This document shows, in pieces, positions 24,496-30,957 of a DNA stretch of 33,150 bases (positions are counted from its first letter, which is position 1; every line of letters starts with the position of its first letter). Location: the NCBI GenBank assembly GCA_015066065.1, contig SVPB01000014.1, forward strand, positions 1 through 33,150, read 5' to 3'. Below the pieces are notes generated by a model, which saw nothing but the letters and a program-made list of their open reading frames with translations, had not been told where the DNA came from and made no database searches. The DNA comes from Oscillospiraceae bacterium (GTDB lineage: Bacteria > Bacillota > Clostridia > Oscillospirales > Acutalibacteraceae). The position numbers and the translations under genes were made by a program.

Positions 24496-25070
24496 AGCCC
24501 CGGGTAGCCTCCGTCATCGTGGTGGAGGGGAAATACGACGCACAGCGTGTCCGGGACGCCGTGGATGCCACCGTGGTGGAGACCGGCGGATTCCGGCTGT
24601 TCCGTGACCCGGAAAAACGGGAGATGATCCGCCGTCTGGCCGCCGCCAGAGGGGTCATCGTGCTCACCGACAGCGATGCCGCCGGCGCGGTCATCCGCAA
24701 TCATCTGCTGAGCTTTCTGCCGCCGGAGCAGGTACGGCTCGCCTACGTGCCCCCTCGGCCGGGCAAGGAGCGCCGCAAGGCCGTCCCCTCTAAGGAAGGC
24801 CTGCTGGGGGTGGAGGCCATGGACGACGCCACCCTTGTTGAGGCGCTGGAAAAGGCCGGTGCTTTCACCGGGGAGCCGCCTGCCCCACCGCTGACCAAGG
24901 GGGAGATGGTGGAGCTGGGTTTGTCCGGACAGCCGGACAGCGCCGCCCGACGACAGGCATTGCTGCACCGGTTAGGGCTACCCTCCCATCTCTCCGCCAA
25001 CCGTTTGGCGCAGGTGCTTCCTTGCCTGCTGACCCCCCAAGAGCTGGAAGAGACCGTCTCTCAACTGTAA
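24492..25070 (+). CDS. rnmV: Ribonuclease M5 (TOPRIM)
   Basis: This 192-residue protein has an N-terminal TOPRIM domain: the catalytic glutamate is E12 in VVEGKYDA and the metal-binding acids are in LTDSDAAG (58-65). The second half is the DUF4093-like region of Firmicute M5 proteins. RNase M5 makes the final cuts that mature 5S rRNA. The track starts 8 codons too early at 24468; the ATG at 24492 overlaps the holA stop and follows GGAGG with 5 bases. Related TOPRIM proteins exist, but length and neighbours fit RnmV. Confidence 0.88.
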   Translation: MKPRVASVIVVEGKYDAQRVRDAVDATVVETGGFRLFRDPEKREMIRRLAAARGVIVLTDSDAAGAVIRNHLLSFLPPEQVRLAYVPPRPGKERRKAVPSKEGLLGVEAMDDATLVEALEKAGAFTGEPPAPPLTKGEMVELGLSGQPDSAARRQALLHRLGLPSHLSANRLAQVLPCLLTPQELEETVSQL

Positions 25071-25072
25071 AT

Positions 25073-25112
25073 AAAGCCAAGAGCCATCCTTGCCGGATGG
25101 CTCTTGGCTTTT
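25073..25112 (+). terminator. Terminator of holA-rnmV
   Basis: A perfect 17-bp stem (AAAGCCAAGAGCCATCC / GGATGGCTCTTGGCTTT) with a 5-nt loop and T run. It marks the left boundary of the phage-like islet. Confidence 0.9.
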
Positions 25113-25129
25113 GTATTGTCCCGGATACG

Positions 25130-25372
25130 TCAGCCGACCCCTTCCGGGCGGTTGGCCAGCCACTCGTCCACCGCCACCGAGCGCGCCACCCACAGGTGAC
25201 TCCCCCGGGCGTGGCACAGCTCGTGCTCCAAGGCACGGCGGCGGCCCTCCTCCCCCAGCTGGCTGTTGATGTAGATGTCCAGCGTCCCATCGCTGTTGGT
25301 CACCGTCGCTCCGTTGACCCCCGGCGGCAAGGACAAAAACCGGACATAGATGCCGTCAGATTCCAATCCCAC
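25130..25372 (-). CDS. Short HExxH metalloprotease-like protein (ImmA/IrrE type)
   Basis: This 80-residue protein carries ALEHELCHA, an HExxH zinc-protease motif at about residues 47-55, preceded by beta strands (IYVRFLSLPPGVNG, LDIYINSQL). In phages and integrative elements, ImmA-type proteases of this kind cleave or inactivate the neighbouring repressor to trigger induction. It is much shorter than full ImmA/IrrE proteins and may be a minimal or decayed version. The start is GTG with CAGGAG 6 bases upstream, just after the stop of the XRE gene, so the two are one transcript. Confidence 0.65.
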   Translation of the reverse strand: MGLESDGIYVRFLSLPPGVNGATVTNSDGTLDIYINSQLGEEGRRRALEHELCHARGSHLWVARSVAVDEWLANRPEGVG

Positions 25373-25375
25373 TTG

Positions 25376-25750
25376 TTACTCCTGCTTTCTCAATACCTCA
25401 ATGATGCGCACCGCCTGCTCCACCTGCTCCCGGGTACAGCCCCGGGCCAGCGAGAACAGCATCCGCATCTCATCACGACTCTTCAGTTCATCCAGATACG
25501 CGGTCAATTCCTCATCCCCGTTGACCGCCGGCCGGGTCTCCTCCCAGCCCAACAGCCGGGCGGTGGTCATGCCCAGCCCGGCGGCGATGCTCTCCACCCG
25601 GTCGGTGGGCACCTTGGCCGTCTCCCCCGTGGCGTAACGCTGTAACGCCGACTTGGGGATACCGGTCACCCGGCTCAGCTCCCCGTAGGATATCCCCCTC
25701 TCCGCCATCGCTTGGGTCATGCGCTCTCCGATACTGCCGCTGTCTGTCAT
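25376..25750 (-). CDS. Phage-type XRE repressor
   Basis: This 124-residue protein has an N-terminal Cro/cI helix-turn-helix (about residues 5-65: GERMTQAMAERGISYGELSRVTGIPKSALQRYATGETAKVP) and a C-terminal helical part likely used for dimerisation. The ORF track reads much further upstream; the ATG at 25750 follows AGAGGAG closely and removes an improbable leader. The gene is divergent from the 25971-26854 genes. The region between them holds two opposed promoters and five CGTCCC-type sites, the pattern of a lysogeny switch. Confidence 0.82.
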   Translation of the reverse strand: MTDSGSIGERMTQAMAERGISYGELSRVTGIPKSALQRYATGETAKVPTDRVESIAAGLGMTTARLLGWEETRPAVNGDEELTAYLDELKSRDEMRMLFSLARGCTREQVEQAVRIIEVLRKQE

Positions 25751-25775
25751 GTCCTCATCTCCTCTTTGTACCGTC

Positions 25776-25804
25776 ATTGTATCACACTCGTCCCGAAATT
25801 GCAA
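25776..25804 (-). promoter_or_regulatory. Leftward promoter of the XRE/HExxH operon
   Basis: On the minus strand TTGCAA (25799-25804), a 17-bp spacer and TACAAT (25776-25781). The first CGTCCC site (25789-25794) lies in the spacer. Confidence 0.7.
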
Positions 25805-25955
25805 CAGTTTTTTAAAATTCGTCCCAAAAATGTTGACAATCCGTCCCGCCCGTGGTATGCTAAAGCCGTCCCAAAAACGGAACGAAAAGGAGACCACTCC
25901 GCCTTTTTGTCCTGCATTGGCATTTTAAATAACAAATTTGTCCCATTTGTGGGAC
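25789..25955. promoter_or_regulatory. Array of CGTCCC operators
   Basis: CGTCCC occurs at 25789, 25820, 25842 and 25867, and a perfect dyad GTCCC-N6-GGGAC lies at 25940-25955 next to the ribosome binding site of the 25971 gene. Two sites are embedded in the spacers of the leftward and rightward promoters. The XRE product is the likely ligand. Confidence 0.6.
25833..25861 (+). promoter_or_regulatory. Rightward promoter of the phage-like genes
   Basis: TTGACA (25833-25838), a 17-bp spacer and TATGCT (25856-25861). A CGTCCC site lies in the spacer at 25842. It should drive the genes at 25971-26854. Confidence 0.7.
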
Positions 25956-25970
25956 GGCGAGGAGGCGCGT

Positions 25971-26156
25971 ATGGCGTTATCATGTGCCCTGATGAGCCGG
26001 GAATGTACCGGCTGTGGCGGATGTCGGGACGGGATAGCCGGACGGCTGTTCTGTCATTATTGCGGCCGTGTCCTGCTCACAGGCGAGGACTATCTCGATC
26101 TGGAGGGGGAGGCCATGTGTGAAGATTGTCAGCTACAACACCAACGGGAGGCGTAA
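25971..26156 (+). CDS. Small zinc-ribbon protein
   Basis: This 61-residue protein is dominated by cysteine pairs: CTGCGGC, CHYC and CEDC, enough for one or two zinc sites. Such small ribbons are common in phage early regions. The track start at 25938 is a TTG; the ATG at 25971 has GAGGAGG upstream and is preferred. The gene is 3 bases from the next and probably co-transcribed. A role in DNA or RNA binding is inference. Confidence 0.7.
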   Translation: MALSCALMSRECTGCGGCRDGIAGRLFCHYCGRVLLTGEDYLDLEGEAMCEDCQLQHQREA

Positions 26157-26159
26157 GCG

Positions 26160-26420
26160 ATGCAACGATACTGTAAGATGTGTGAATTATCCTTTGAGCC
26201 GCGCAATCACCGGCAGATCTACTGCAGTCCGGGATGCGCCCAGCTGGCCCGGCGGCTGAACAACCGGCGGTATGAGGAAAACAAAAAGAATAAGCGCTCC
26301 GCCCCGGCGGTGACGGTGGACCAGGTGCTGGCCTTTGCCCAGCGGTATGCCGCCGCCACCGGGCGGTATCCCCATTACGGGGAGGCGGTGCGGCTGATGG
26401 AAAAGGGGGTCACGGTATGA
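26160..26420 (+). CDS. Zinc-finger protein, phage-like
   Basis: This 86-residue protein begins with a CKMC...CSPGC zinc finger (residues 5-25, YCKMCELSFEP...IYCSPGC), followed by a basic helix (ARRLNNRRYEENKKNKR) and a C-terminal helical section. It may bind nucleic acid. The gene lies 3 bases after the zinc-ribbon gene and overlaps the next by 4 bases, so the three form one tight operon. Confidence 0.7.
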   Translation: MQRYCKMCELSFEPRNHRQIYCSPGCAQLARRLNNRRYEENKKNKRSAPAVTVDQVLAFAQRYAAATGRYPHYGEAVRLMEKGVTV

Positions 26421-26854
26421 AGGAACAGGCCATACGGGAGCTTAAGCTTTTGGAGGTACGGCGCATGGCGGCCGACAGCCTGCGGCTGCGCCGTCGGGTA
26501 CTGGAGGCGGACGCCCTGGGGCTGGCCGACCGGGACGAGCGCACGGCGGCAACAAGTCAGGCATGGCTTTGCGGCCGGTGCGACCGTCTGCAGCAGCAGG
26601 AAGCGCTGCTCCGGGAGCAGGTGACCCAAACCGAACGGGTATTGGCGTCCATGCCGTCACGACAGCGCACGGTGCTGGAGGCGTTGTATGTCCACCCCCG
26701 GCAGAACCCCATCCGTTGGCTGCAGGACACCCTGTACGTGTCCCGTACGCAGGTGTATCGTATCCGGGAGGAGGCGCTGACACGGTTTTCCCTGCTGCTG
26801 GGGCTGGATCTGGTGCCCGGCGAGGCTGTACAAGAGGATAAAAGTGCGGTATAG
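26417..26854 (+). CDS. Sigma-70 region 4-like phage late-transcription regulator
   Basis: This 145-residue protein has a long N-terminal helical part, a coiled section around residues 55-80, and a C-terminal helix-turn-helix (about 80-130: LASMPSRQRTVLEALY, then DTLYVSRTQVYRIREEALTRF). That order matches the sigma-factor-like activators (RinA/ArpU type) used by Gram-positive phages to switch on late genes. No structural phage genes follow in this window, so it may be a leftover or have been adopted by the host. It overlaps the previous gene (ATGA). Confidence 0.7.
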   Translation: MKEQAIRELKLLEVRRMAADSLRLRRRVLEADALGLADRDERTAATSQAWLCGRCDRLQQQEALLREQVTQTERVLASMPSRQRTVLEALYVHPRQNPIRWLQDTLYVSRTQVYRIREEALTRFSLLLGLDLVPGEAVQEDKSAV

Positions 26855-26859
26855 CAGGA

Positions 26860-26888
26860 AAAGGGGACGGTGATACACCGTCCCCTTT
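26860..26888. terminator. Bidirectional terminator between islet and spoVT
   Basis: AAAGGGGACGG pairs perfectly with CCGTCCCCTTT around a 7-nt loop, between the convergent phage-like operon and spoVT. Confidence 0.85.
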
Positions 26889-26892
26889 GGCG

Positions 26893-27435
26893 TTATTCCT
26901 CCATCTGCTTACCGAGGAAAGCGGCGGCCACCTGCGCCAGCCGCACGTCCCCTTCCCCGGGGACGGCGCCGCTTTCCGGCTGCAGCAGACACACCGCCCC
27001 GGTCACGTCACCGGAGGCCAGGATGGGCGCCGCCACCCCTGCCGTGCGGTTGATGGCTTCCACCGGCTGCAGAGGATCGGGAGCGCCGGCCTTGGCCACG
27101 TACACCTGCCGCCCCTCCATAACCTCGTCCAGCTGGGCGGATACCCGGCGGTCAATGAACTCCTTGCGGCTGTTGCCGGCGGCGGCGATCACGTGGTCCC
27201 GGTCGCACACCAGCACGGTCATGTTGCAGGCCCGGGCCAGCACGTCCGCATACTGCACCGCAAAAGGGGACAGTTCCCCCACCGGCGAGTATTTTTTAAA
27301 CACCACTTCCCCATCCTTTTCGGTAAAGATCTCCAGCGGATCCCCCTCACGAATCCGCATCGTCCGGCGGATTTCTTTCGGGATAACCACACGCCCAAGG
27401 TCGTCTATTCTACGAACTATTCCTGTTGCTTTCAT
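26893..27435 (-). CDS. spoVT: Stage V sporulation protein T
   Basis: This 180-residue regulator has an N-terminal AbrB-type swapped-hairpin DNA-binding domain (residues 1-50, MKATGIVRRIDDLGRVVIPKEIRR) and a C-terminal GAF-like sensory domain (about 55-178), the SpoVT layout. In Bacillus it acts in the forespore under sigma-G. AAGGAG lies 13 bases before the ATG, somewhat far, and forms the downstream arm of a 14-bp palindrome (27449-27495). Two truncated copies of this 5' region occur at 28092-28337 and 30794-30934. The first ten codons use different synonymous codons from those copies, but codons 11-28 are identical to the first of them. Confidence 0.93.
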   Translation of the reverse strand: MKATGIVRRIDDLGRVVIPKEIRRTMRIREGDPLEIFTEKDGEVVFKKYSPVGELSPFAVQYADVLARACNMTVLVCDRDHVIAAAGNSRKEFIDRRVSAQLDEVMEGRQVYVAKAGAPDPLQPVEAINRTAGVAAPILASGDVTGAVCLLQPESGAVPGEGDVRLAQVAAAFLGKQMEE

Positions 27436-27448
27436 AATATATAATAAT

Positions 27449-27495
27449 CTCCTTGCTTTACAAATTTGTACTGTTAGTATCTGTAAAACAAGGAG
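27449..27495. repeat. spoVT upstream palindrome, copy A
   Basis: CTCCTTGCTTTACA (27449-27462) and TGTAAAACAAGGAG (27482-27495) form a 14-bp inverted repeat with one G-T pair. On the minus strand the proximal arm contains the AAGGAG of spoVT. The same structure recurs at 28275-28320 and 30879-30921. Confidence 0.85.
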
Positions 27496-27503
27496 ATTTA
27501 TAC
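27475..27503 (-). promoter_or_regulatory. Forespore (sigma-G-like) promoter of spoVT
   Basis: On the minus strand GTATA (27499-27503), a 17-bp spacer and GATACTA (27475-27481) match the sigma-G consensus GHATR-17/18-CATNHTA in 11 of 12 defined positions counting N as free. The spacer contains one arm of the palindrome. Confidence 0.6.
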
Positions 27504-27514
27504 TTGTGTTATTT

Positions 27515-28024
27515 CTATTTCAAATTTTCAACACAATTATATTTGTCGTCATAATCTTTCACATTATCAATAATATTAGAATAATCCCAAATATAATTTT
27601 TGATGGAATAATCCTCTAATAAATCCTTCTTCGGAACTTTCATATCACCATTATTATAAACAATAACGGAATTTGATACTCTATAATTGGAATGATAAGG
27701 TGCAGAACCAAAATAATCCGTATACAAAACAAATTCAATTATGTATTTAACATCTTTAAATTCTTCAATGTCAGTTTTCTTTATTTTTATAACCCTGGTA
27801 TTTTTTATTTCAAAATATCTATCTGTTTCCAATTTCATCTTATCATAAATATCTTCCCATTCGGATTTCAATTCTTTTATGGCATCTTCAATCAATTCAT
27901 CTTTAACGCTTTCGCCATTTATGACATCTTCATTCTTTTTGTTTTGAAGACTTTTATCATTATTGCAAGAAGTCAAGCAAAACATAAAAGCAAGTGACAA
28001 AAATACTGCTAAACCTTTTTTCAT
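27515..28024 (-). CDS. Small lipoprotein of unknown function
   Basis: The protein is about 169 residues long. It begins with a signal peptide and lipobox (MKKGLAVFLSLAFMFCLTSC), so it should be attached to the outer face of the membrane. A Lys/Glu-rich helical stretch follows, then an alternating beta pattern (YIIEFVLYTDYFGSAPYHSNYRV, SVIVYNNGDMKV). I do not recognise the family. The track start at 28042 would add six residues before the signal; the ATG at 28024 is preferred. It is very AT-rich and lies between two copies of the spoVT 5' region. Confidence 0.75.
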   Translation of the reverse strand: MKKGLAVFLSLAFMFCLTSCNNDKSLQNKKNEDVINGESVKDELIEDAIKELKSEWEDIYDKMKLETDRYFEIKNTRVIKIKKTDIEEFKDVKYIIEFVLYTDYFGSAPYHSNYRVSNSVIVYNNGDMKVPKKDLLEDYSIKNYIWDYSNIIDNVKDYDDKYNCVENLK

Positions 28025-28091
28025 TCTATTTTCCCCAATCATAATGGATTTATGATTGTATTATACAACAAATGGCAAATTATTGCAATAT

Positions 28092-28262
28092 CTATTTAGA
28101 TCTCTCCACCACACTATGTATTGCTATACAAAACCTGTTGAAAGGTGTCGATGTTGTCTGTGAGGGGTCCCCCTCCCGAATCCGCATCGTCCGGCGGATT
28201 TCTTTCGGGATAACCACACGCCCAAGGTCGTCAATTCTTCTCACAATACCAGTTGCTTTCAT
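28092..28262 (-). pseudogene. Truncated spoVT copy B
   Basis: The ATG at 28262 opens a 56-codon frame whose first 33 residues equal the start of SpoVT (MKATGIVRRIDDLGRVVIP... to REGDP) before it runs into unrelated sequence and stops. Fifty-five consecutive bases (28178-28232) are identical to spoVT, while codons 5-10 differ by synonymous changes. The AbrB domain is incomplete and the GAF domain missing, so it is most likely a remnant. A short AbrB-like peptide cannot be excluded since its ribosome binding site is intact. Confidence 0.8.
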
Positions 28263-28274
28263 ATATAAATCAAT

Positions 28275-28320
28275 CTCCTTGTTTTAGTAATAGTGATACT
28301 ATTATCTGTAAAACAAGGAG
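28275..28320. repeat. spoVT upstream palindrome, copy B
   Basis: CTCCTTGTTTTA (28275-28286) pairs with TAAAACAAGGAG (28309-28320); the inner TAATAGT/ACTATTA extends the hairpin. The flanking motif GTTTATACTTG matches copy A. On the minus strand GTATA-17-GATAATA again resembles a sigma-G promoter. Confidence 0.85.
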
Positions 28321-28392
28321 GTTTATACTTGCCAACTTGCTTTTAGTTTCGCAAACCACAGACCTTAATAGTCAACTTAAAGCACACCGGGG

Positions 28393-29208
28393 TTATATTG
28401 AAATAAATCCTGTATTTCGATACTGGCGTGGTGTTTTTTGTGCGTGGCGCTTAAAAAACACTCTCATTTCAGCGGTGGATGAAAAATTCATCATATCTGC
28501 TATTTCTGCTTCACTGCGGTGTGTGGTGAGAAAATAGCAAAGTCGTTCAAACCGCTTGTCGCTTATATATTTTCTCGGAGTTATTCCGGTTTCTTTGAAA
28601 TATTGCCGCTGGAGGTGTTCCCTTGAAATTTTCATCTCTGCAGCAATTGCAAAAATAGTTGGATTTTTGAGTAAATCTCTTTCTACTATGTTTTGAAAGA
28701 CTGAACTTATTTTTGCAGTTGGTTCATGTGCGTTATCAAGCATTGACACAAGTTTCGGGAAAATGTTTATGCTGGTATCACTATTGTGACACTCTAACAG
28801 CTTTTTACACATCAAATAGATTCCCTCTGGGTTCACACGATATTTTACATCGCTTTCAAGCAGTTCTTTTACCACTTCTCTAACATTGCCGTCTTTAAAA
28901 CAGATTACGACGAACTCCCATGGTTCACTCCCAAGCAAAGGATATCCGTAGCCCGAATTCGACTCGTTGATTATGTTGAAAAACCCCTCTTCCTCATTTG
29001 TGATATATGGCATCCCTTTATATATCACTTCGCCATGTCCTTTGATGGTATAATGAAAAATACAGTGTGTCTCGCTTTTTCGCAATTCTCCCGTCGAGCG
29101 ATAGGATACATCGGTTACTGTCGAATGAAACAGTTGAAACGCCTTTGTCATAGAGCAGGGCGCCCGCTTCGCTTCAATATTCGTTAGCGGAGGGATTTTT
29201 GCAAACAT
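28393..29208 (-). CDS. AraC-family regulator
   Basis: This is a 271-residue regulator. The N-terminal half is a cupin-like sensor domain (HCIFHYTIKGHGEVIYKG, EEEGFFNI), and the C-terminal 100 residues form a double helix-turn-helix ending in STAEMRVFFKRHAQKTPRQYR. Such proteins usually sense sugars or related metabolites. GTG at 29217 is possible; the ATG at 29208 is preferred, but neither has a clear ribosome binding site. It is divergent from the cupin and Gfo/Idh/MocA genes and probably controls them through the TATCACAA sites between them. Confidence 0.85.
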   Translation of the reverse strand: MFAKIPPLTNIEAKRAPCSMTKAFQLFHSTVTDVSYRSTGELRKSETHCIFHYTIKGHGEVIYKGMPYITNEEEGFFNIINESNSGYGYPLLGSEPWEFVVICFKDGNVREVVKELLESDVKYRVNPEGIYLMCKKLLECHNSDTSINIFPKLVSMLDNAHEPTAKISSVFQNIVERDLLKNPTIFAIAAEMKISREHLQRQYFKETGITPRKYISDKRFERLCYFLTTHRSEAEIADMMNFSSTAEMRVFFKRHAQKTPRQYRNTGFISI

Positions 29209-29216
29209 ATAGATCA

Positions 29217-29312
29217 CATCACAAATCGCATAATTATATCACAACCAAGCTCTTGATACTGCTATAATTCAGAGTTATACTGAAGTTGTGATATGCAGTA
29301 TTATATCACAAA
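29217..29312. promoter_or_regulatory. TATCACAA operators in the AraC/cupin intergenic region
   Basis: ATCACAA (29218-29224), TATATCACAA (29235-29244), inverted TTGTGATAT (29286-29294) and TATATCACAA (29303-29312) are copies of one motif. A TATAAT at 29263-29268 has no good -35; the second site sits exactly at that position, as expected for an activator-dependent promoter. Confidence 0.6.
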
Positions 29313-29343
29313 AAAACACATATTTCAAGAAGGAGTTTTTATT

Positions 29344-29682
29344 ATGGACATTATGAAAAGCAAAAATATCATTCCTCAACCGTTTGCCAGTTGCCACGAC
29401 GGAGAGGGTACGCTTCTATGCAAATCGCTTCTTGACAACCTTGAAAGCGAAAAATTCAATTTTATGCATTCTGATGATATGCCGGCAGGCGTTTCCATTG
29501 GATTGCACAAACACTTCACCAACGAGGAAATCTATTATCTTGTTTCCGGAAAAGGCATCCTTACATACGACGACAACAAATATGAAATGAAAAAGGGTGA
29601 CATATCACTGTGTAAAATGGGTCATTCCCATGCCTTCGAGGCTGTTGATGATTGTGTTCTTATCGTTGTAGGAAGCAAATGA
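29344..29682 (+). CDS. Small cupin-domain protein
   Basis: This 112-residue single-domain cupin has the first metal-binding motif in GVSIGLHKHFTNEEIYYLVSGKG (two His and one Glu) and the second in GDISLCKMGHSHAF. It could be a sugar isomerase-like or metal-dependent enzyme, or a sensor. The ORF track begins earlier at 29293; the ATG at 29344 follows AAGGAG and is preferred. It lies 15 bases before the oxidoreductase gene and probably works with it on the same carbohydrate. Confidence 0.82.
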   Translation: MDIMKSKNIIPQPFASCHDGEGTLLCKSLLDNLESEKFNFMHSDDMPAGVSIGLHKHFTNEEIYYLVSGKGILTYDDNKYEMKKGDISLCKMGHSHAFEAVDDCVLIVVGSK

Positions 29683-29697
29683 TTGGAGGCGTAGCAG

Positions 29698-30684
29698 ATG
29701 ATCAATTTAGGAATCATTGGTTTGGGGGGCATAACCAAGAGCTTGCACATCCCCGAGGTCAACCACAGTGGAAAATTCTACATTAAAGCTGCTGCAGATG
29801 TTTACACGGACAATTCTGTGGCAGAGAAATTTAATATTCCGGATTATTACACCGATTACAGAGAGCTTTTGAAAGATCCTTCTATCGATGCGGTATTGGT
29901 GGCAACACCTCACGACCTTCACGAAGAACACTGTGTTGCCGCTTTTGAAGCCGGTAAACACGTCATTATTGAGAAGCCCATCTCCCGCAATTTGCAGGAA
30001 GCCGAAAAAATTATTGCTGCAGCCCAAAAAGCCGGGACGGTAGGAATGATTGGTTTCTGCGAACGCTTTTATGATGAACACGCATATATCAAAACCTTAC
30101 TTGACAATAAATCACTTGGAAGGCTCCTTAGTGCAAGGATTGACCATTATCAGAATTTCAATCCTCCCCAAAACTCATGGTGGAGAGATGAACAAAGCGT
30201 CGGCGGCGGTGCTGTTATAGGAAGTGGCGTTCACAGACTGGATCTTTTGAGATGGTATTTTGGAGAAGCCGTTTCTGTATATGCCAAAGCGGTGAAGATG
30301 CCCCAGCGACTGAATGCAGAAGCATGTGTCCATGCCGTAATAGAATTTGACTCGGGTGTAATCGCTGATTTTTCTATAAACTGGGCTTCATATAACTATC
30401 TGTACTGTGAAGGACTTTCTATTTCAGGAGAAAACGGACTTGTCGTTACAGTTACAGGACTCACAAACAAGCTTGGACTTGCAGACGTTGACAACGGTAT
30501 GCTGAAAGATTTTACTGCACCACGCAGTCTGACTATGTATGAGCATTTTGCTGAATGTATCGAAACCGGCACGCAACCCCTTACCAGTTTGGAGGAAGGA
30601 TATAAATCCTTGCAGCTTGTTCGCGCTATTTATAAATCTCTCGAAACAGGAACAAGTGTTATTCCCCAAACCGTAACATTCTAA
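29698..30684 (+). CDS. Gfo/Idh/MocA-family oxidoreductase
   Basis: This 328-residue NAD(P)-dependent dehydrogenase has the Rossmann motif GIIGLGGIT (5-13) and the family's EKP motif at 92-94 (IIEKPISRN), where the lysine is catalytic. The histidine of the active site is H179, with D182, in GSGVHRLDLLRWYFGE. Relatives oxidise sugars, inositols or sugar derivatives; the substrate is not readable here. GGAGG precedes the ATG. It forms an operon with the cupin gene under the AraC regulator. Confidence 0.9.
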   Translation: MINLGIIGLGGITKSLHIPEVNHSGKFYIKAAADVYTDNSVAEKFNIPDYYTDYRELLKDPSIDAVLVATPHDLHEEHCVAAFEAGKHVIIEKPISRNLQEAEKIIAAAQKAGTVGMIGFCERFYDEHAYIKTLLDNKSLGRLLSARIDHYQNFNPPQNSWWRDEQSVGGGAVIGSGVHRLDLLRWYFGEAVSVYAKAVKMPQRLNAEACVHAVIEFDSGVIADFSINWASYNYLYCEGLSISGENGLVVTVTGLTNKLGLADVDNGMLKDFTAPRSLTMYEHFAECIETGTQPLTSLEEGYKSLQLVRAIYKSLETGTSVIPQTVTF

Positions 30685-30699
30685 ACACAAAAACGTATA

Positions 30700-30736
30700 C
30701 AAAAAACCGAGGTTGATTACATCTTCCTCGGTTTTT
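30700..30736 (+). terminator. Terminator of the cupin/oxidoreductase operon
   Basis: AAAAACCGAGG pairs perfectly with CCTCGGTTTTT, ending in a T run. Confidence 0.85.
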
Positions 30737-30793
30737 GCATATAATCGATTTGTGCAAATCGAGTCTAATCAAAAACTGCAAAAGCACTGGTAT

Positions 30794-30868
30794 TTATGCG
30801 GCTTTAAAAGACTTTTGCCCTATTATAACACAAGCCTCTATTCTTCTCACAATACCCGTTGCTTTCAT
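30794..30868 (-). pseudogene. Truncated spoVT copy C
   Basis: The first ten codons after the ATG at 30868 encode MKATGIVRRI, using the same codons as copy B (GGT ATT GTG AGA AGA), then the frame leaves the similarity and stops after 24 codons. It is the shortest of three copies of the spoVT start. Confidence 0.7.
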
Positions 30869-30878
30869 ATATACATTT

Positions 30879-30921
30879 CTCCTTAAATTACAAATTGTGA
30901 TGTTTGTATTTGTAATTGGAG
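30879..30921. repeat. spoVT upstream palindrome, copy C
   Basis: CTCC plus AATTACAAAT (30886-30895) pairs with ATTTGTAATT plus GGAG (30908-30921), with a 3-nt bulge. The sequence differs from copies A and B yet pairing is kept, and the flank GATTTATACT is conserved. Confidence 0.75.
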
Positions 30922-30957
30922 GGGATTTATACTGGTAAGAAAACAGGTTTTCAAAAT

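Noticed and set aside
25789-25872. CGTCCC repeats considered as a CRISPR-like or iteron array
   Set aside because: The units are only 6-10 bases, with irregular spacing (31, 22 and 25 bp) and positions inside promoters, which fits operators. There is no spacer/repeat architecture or replication gene.
27449-28320. Plus-strand AAGGAG followed 8 bases later by TTG in palindrome copies A and B, suggesting small genes
   Set aside because: The frames close after a few codons in copy B and after about 17 in copy A, and the match is a by-product of the palindrome.
27296-28337. Similar peptide segments (SPSRIRIVRRISFGITTRPRS) in plus-strand ORFs at 26870-27619 and 28072-28287
   Set aside because: These are the antisense translation of the spoVT 5' repeats. 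The repeat is real, but the plus-strand peptides are not.
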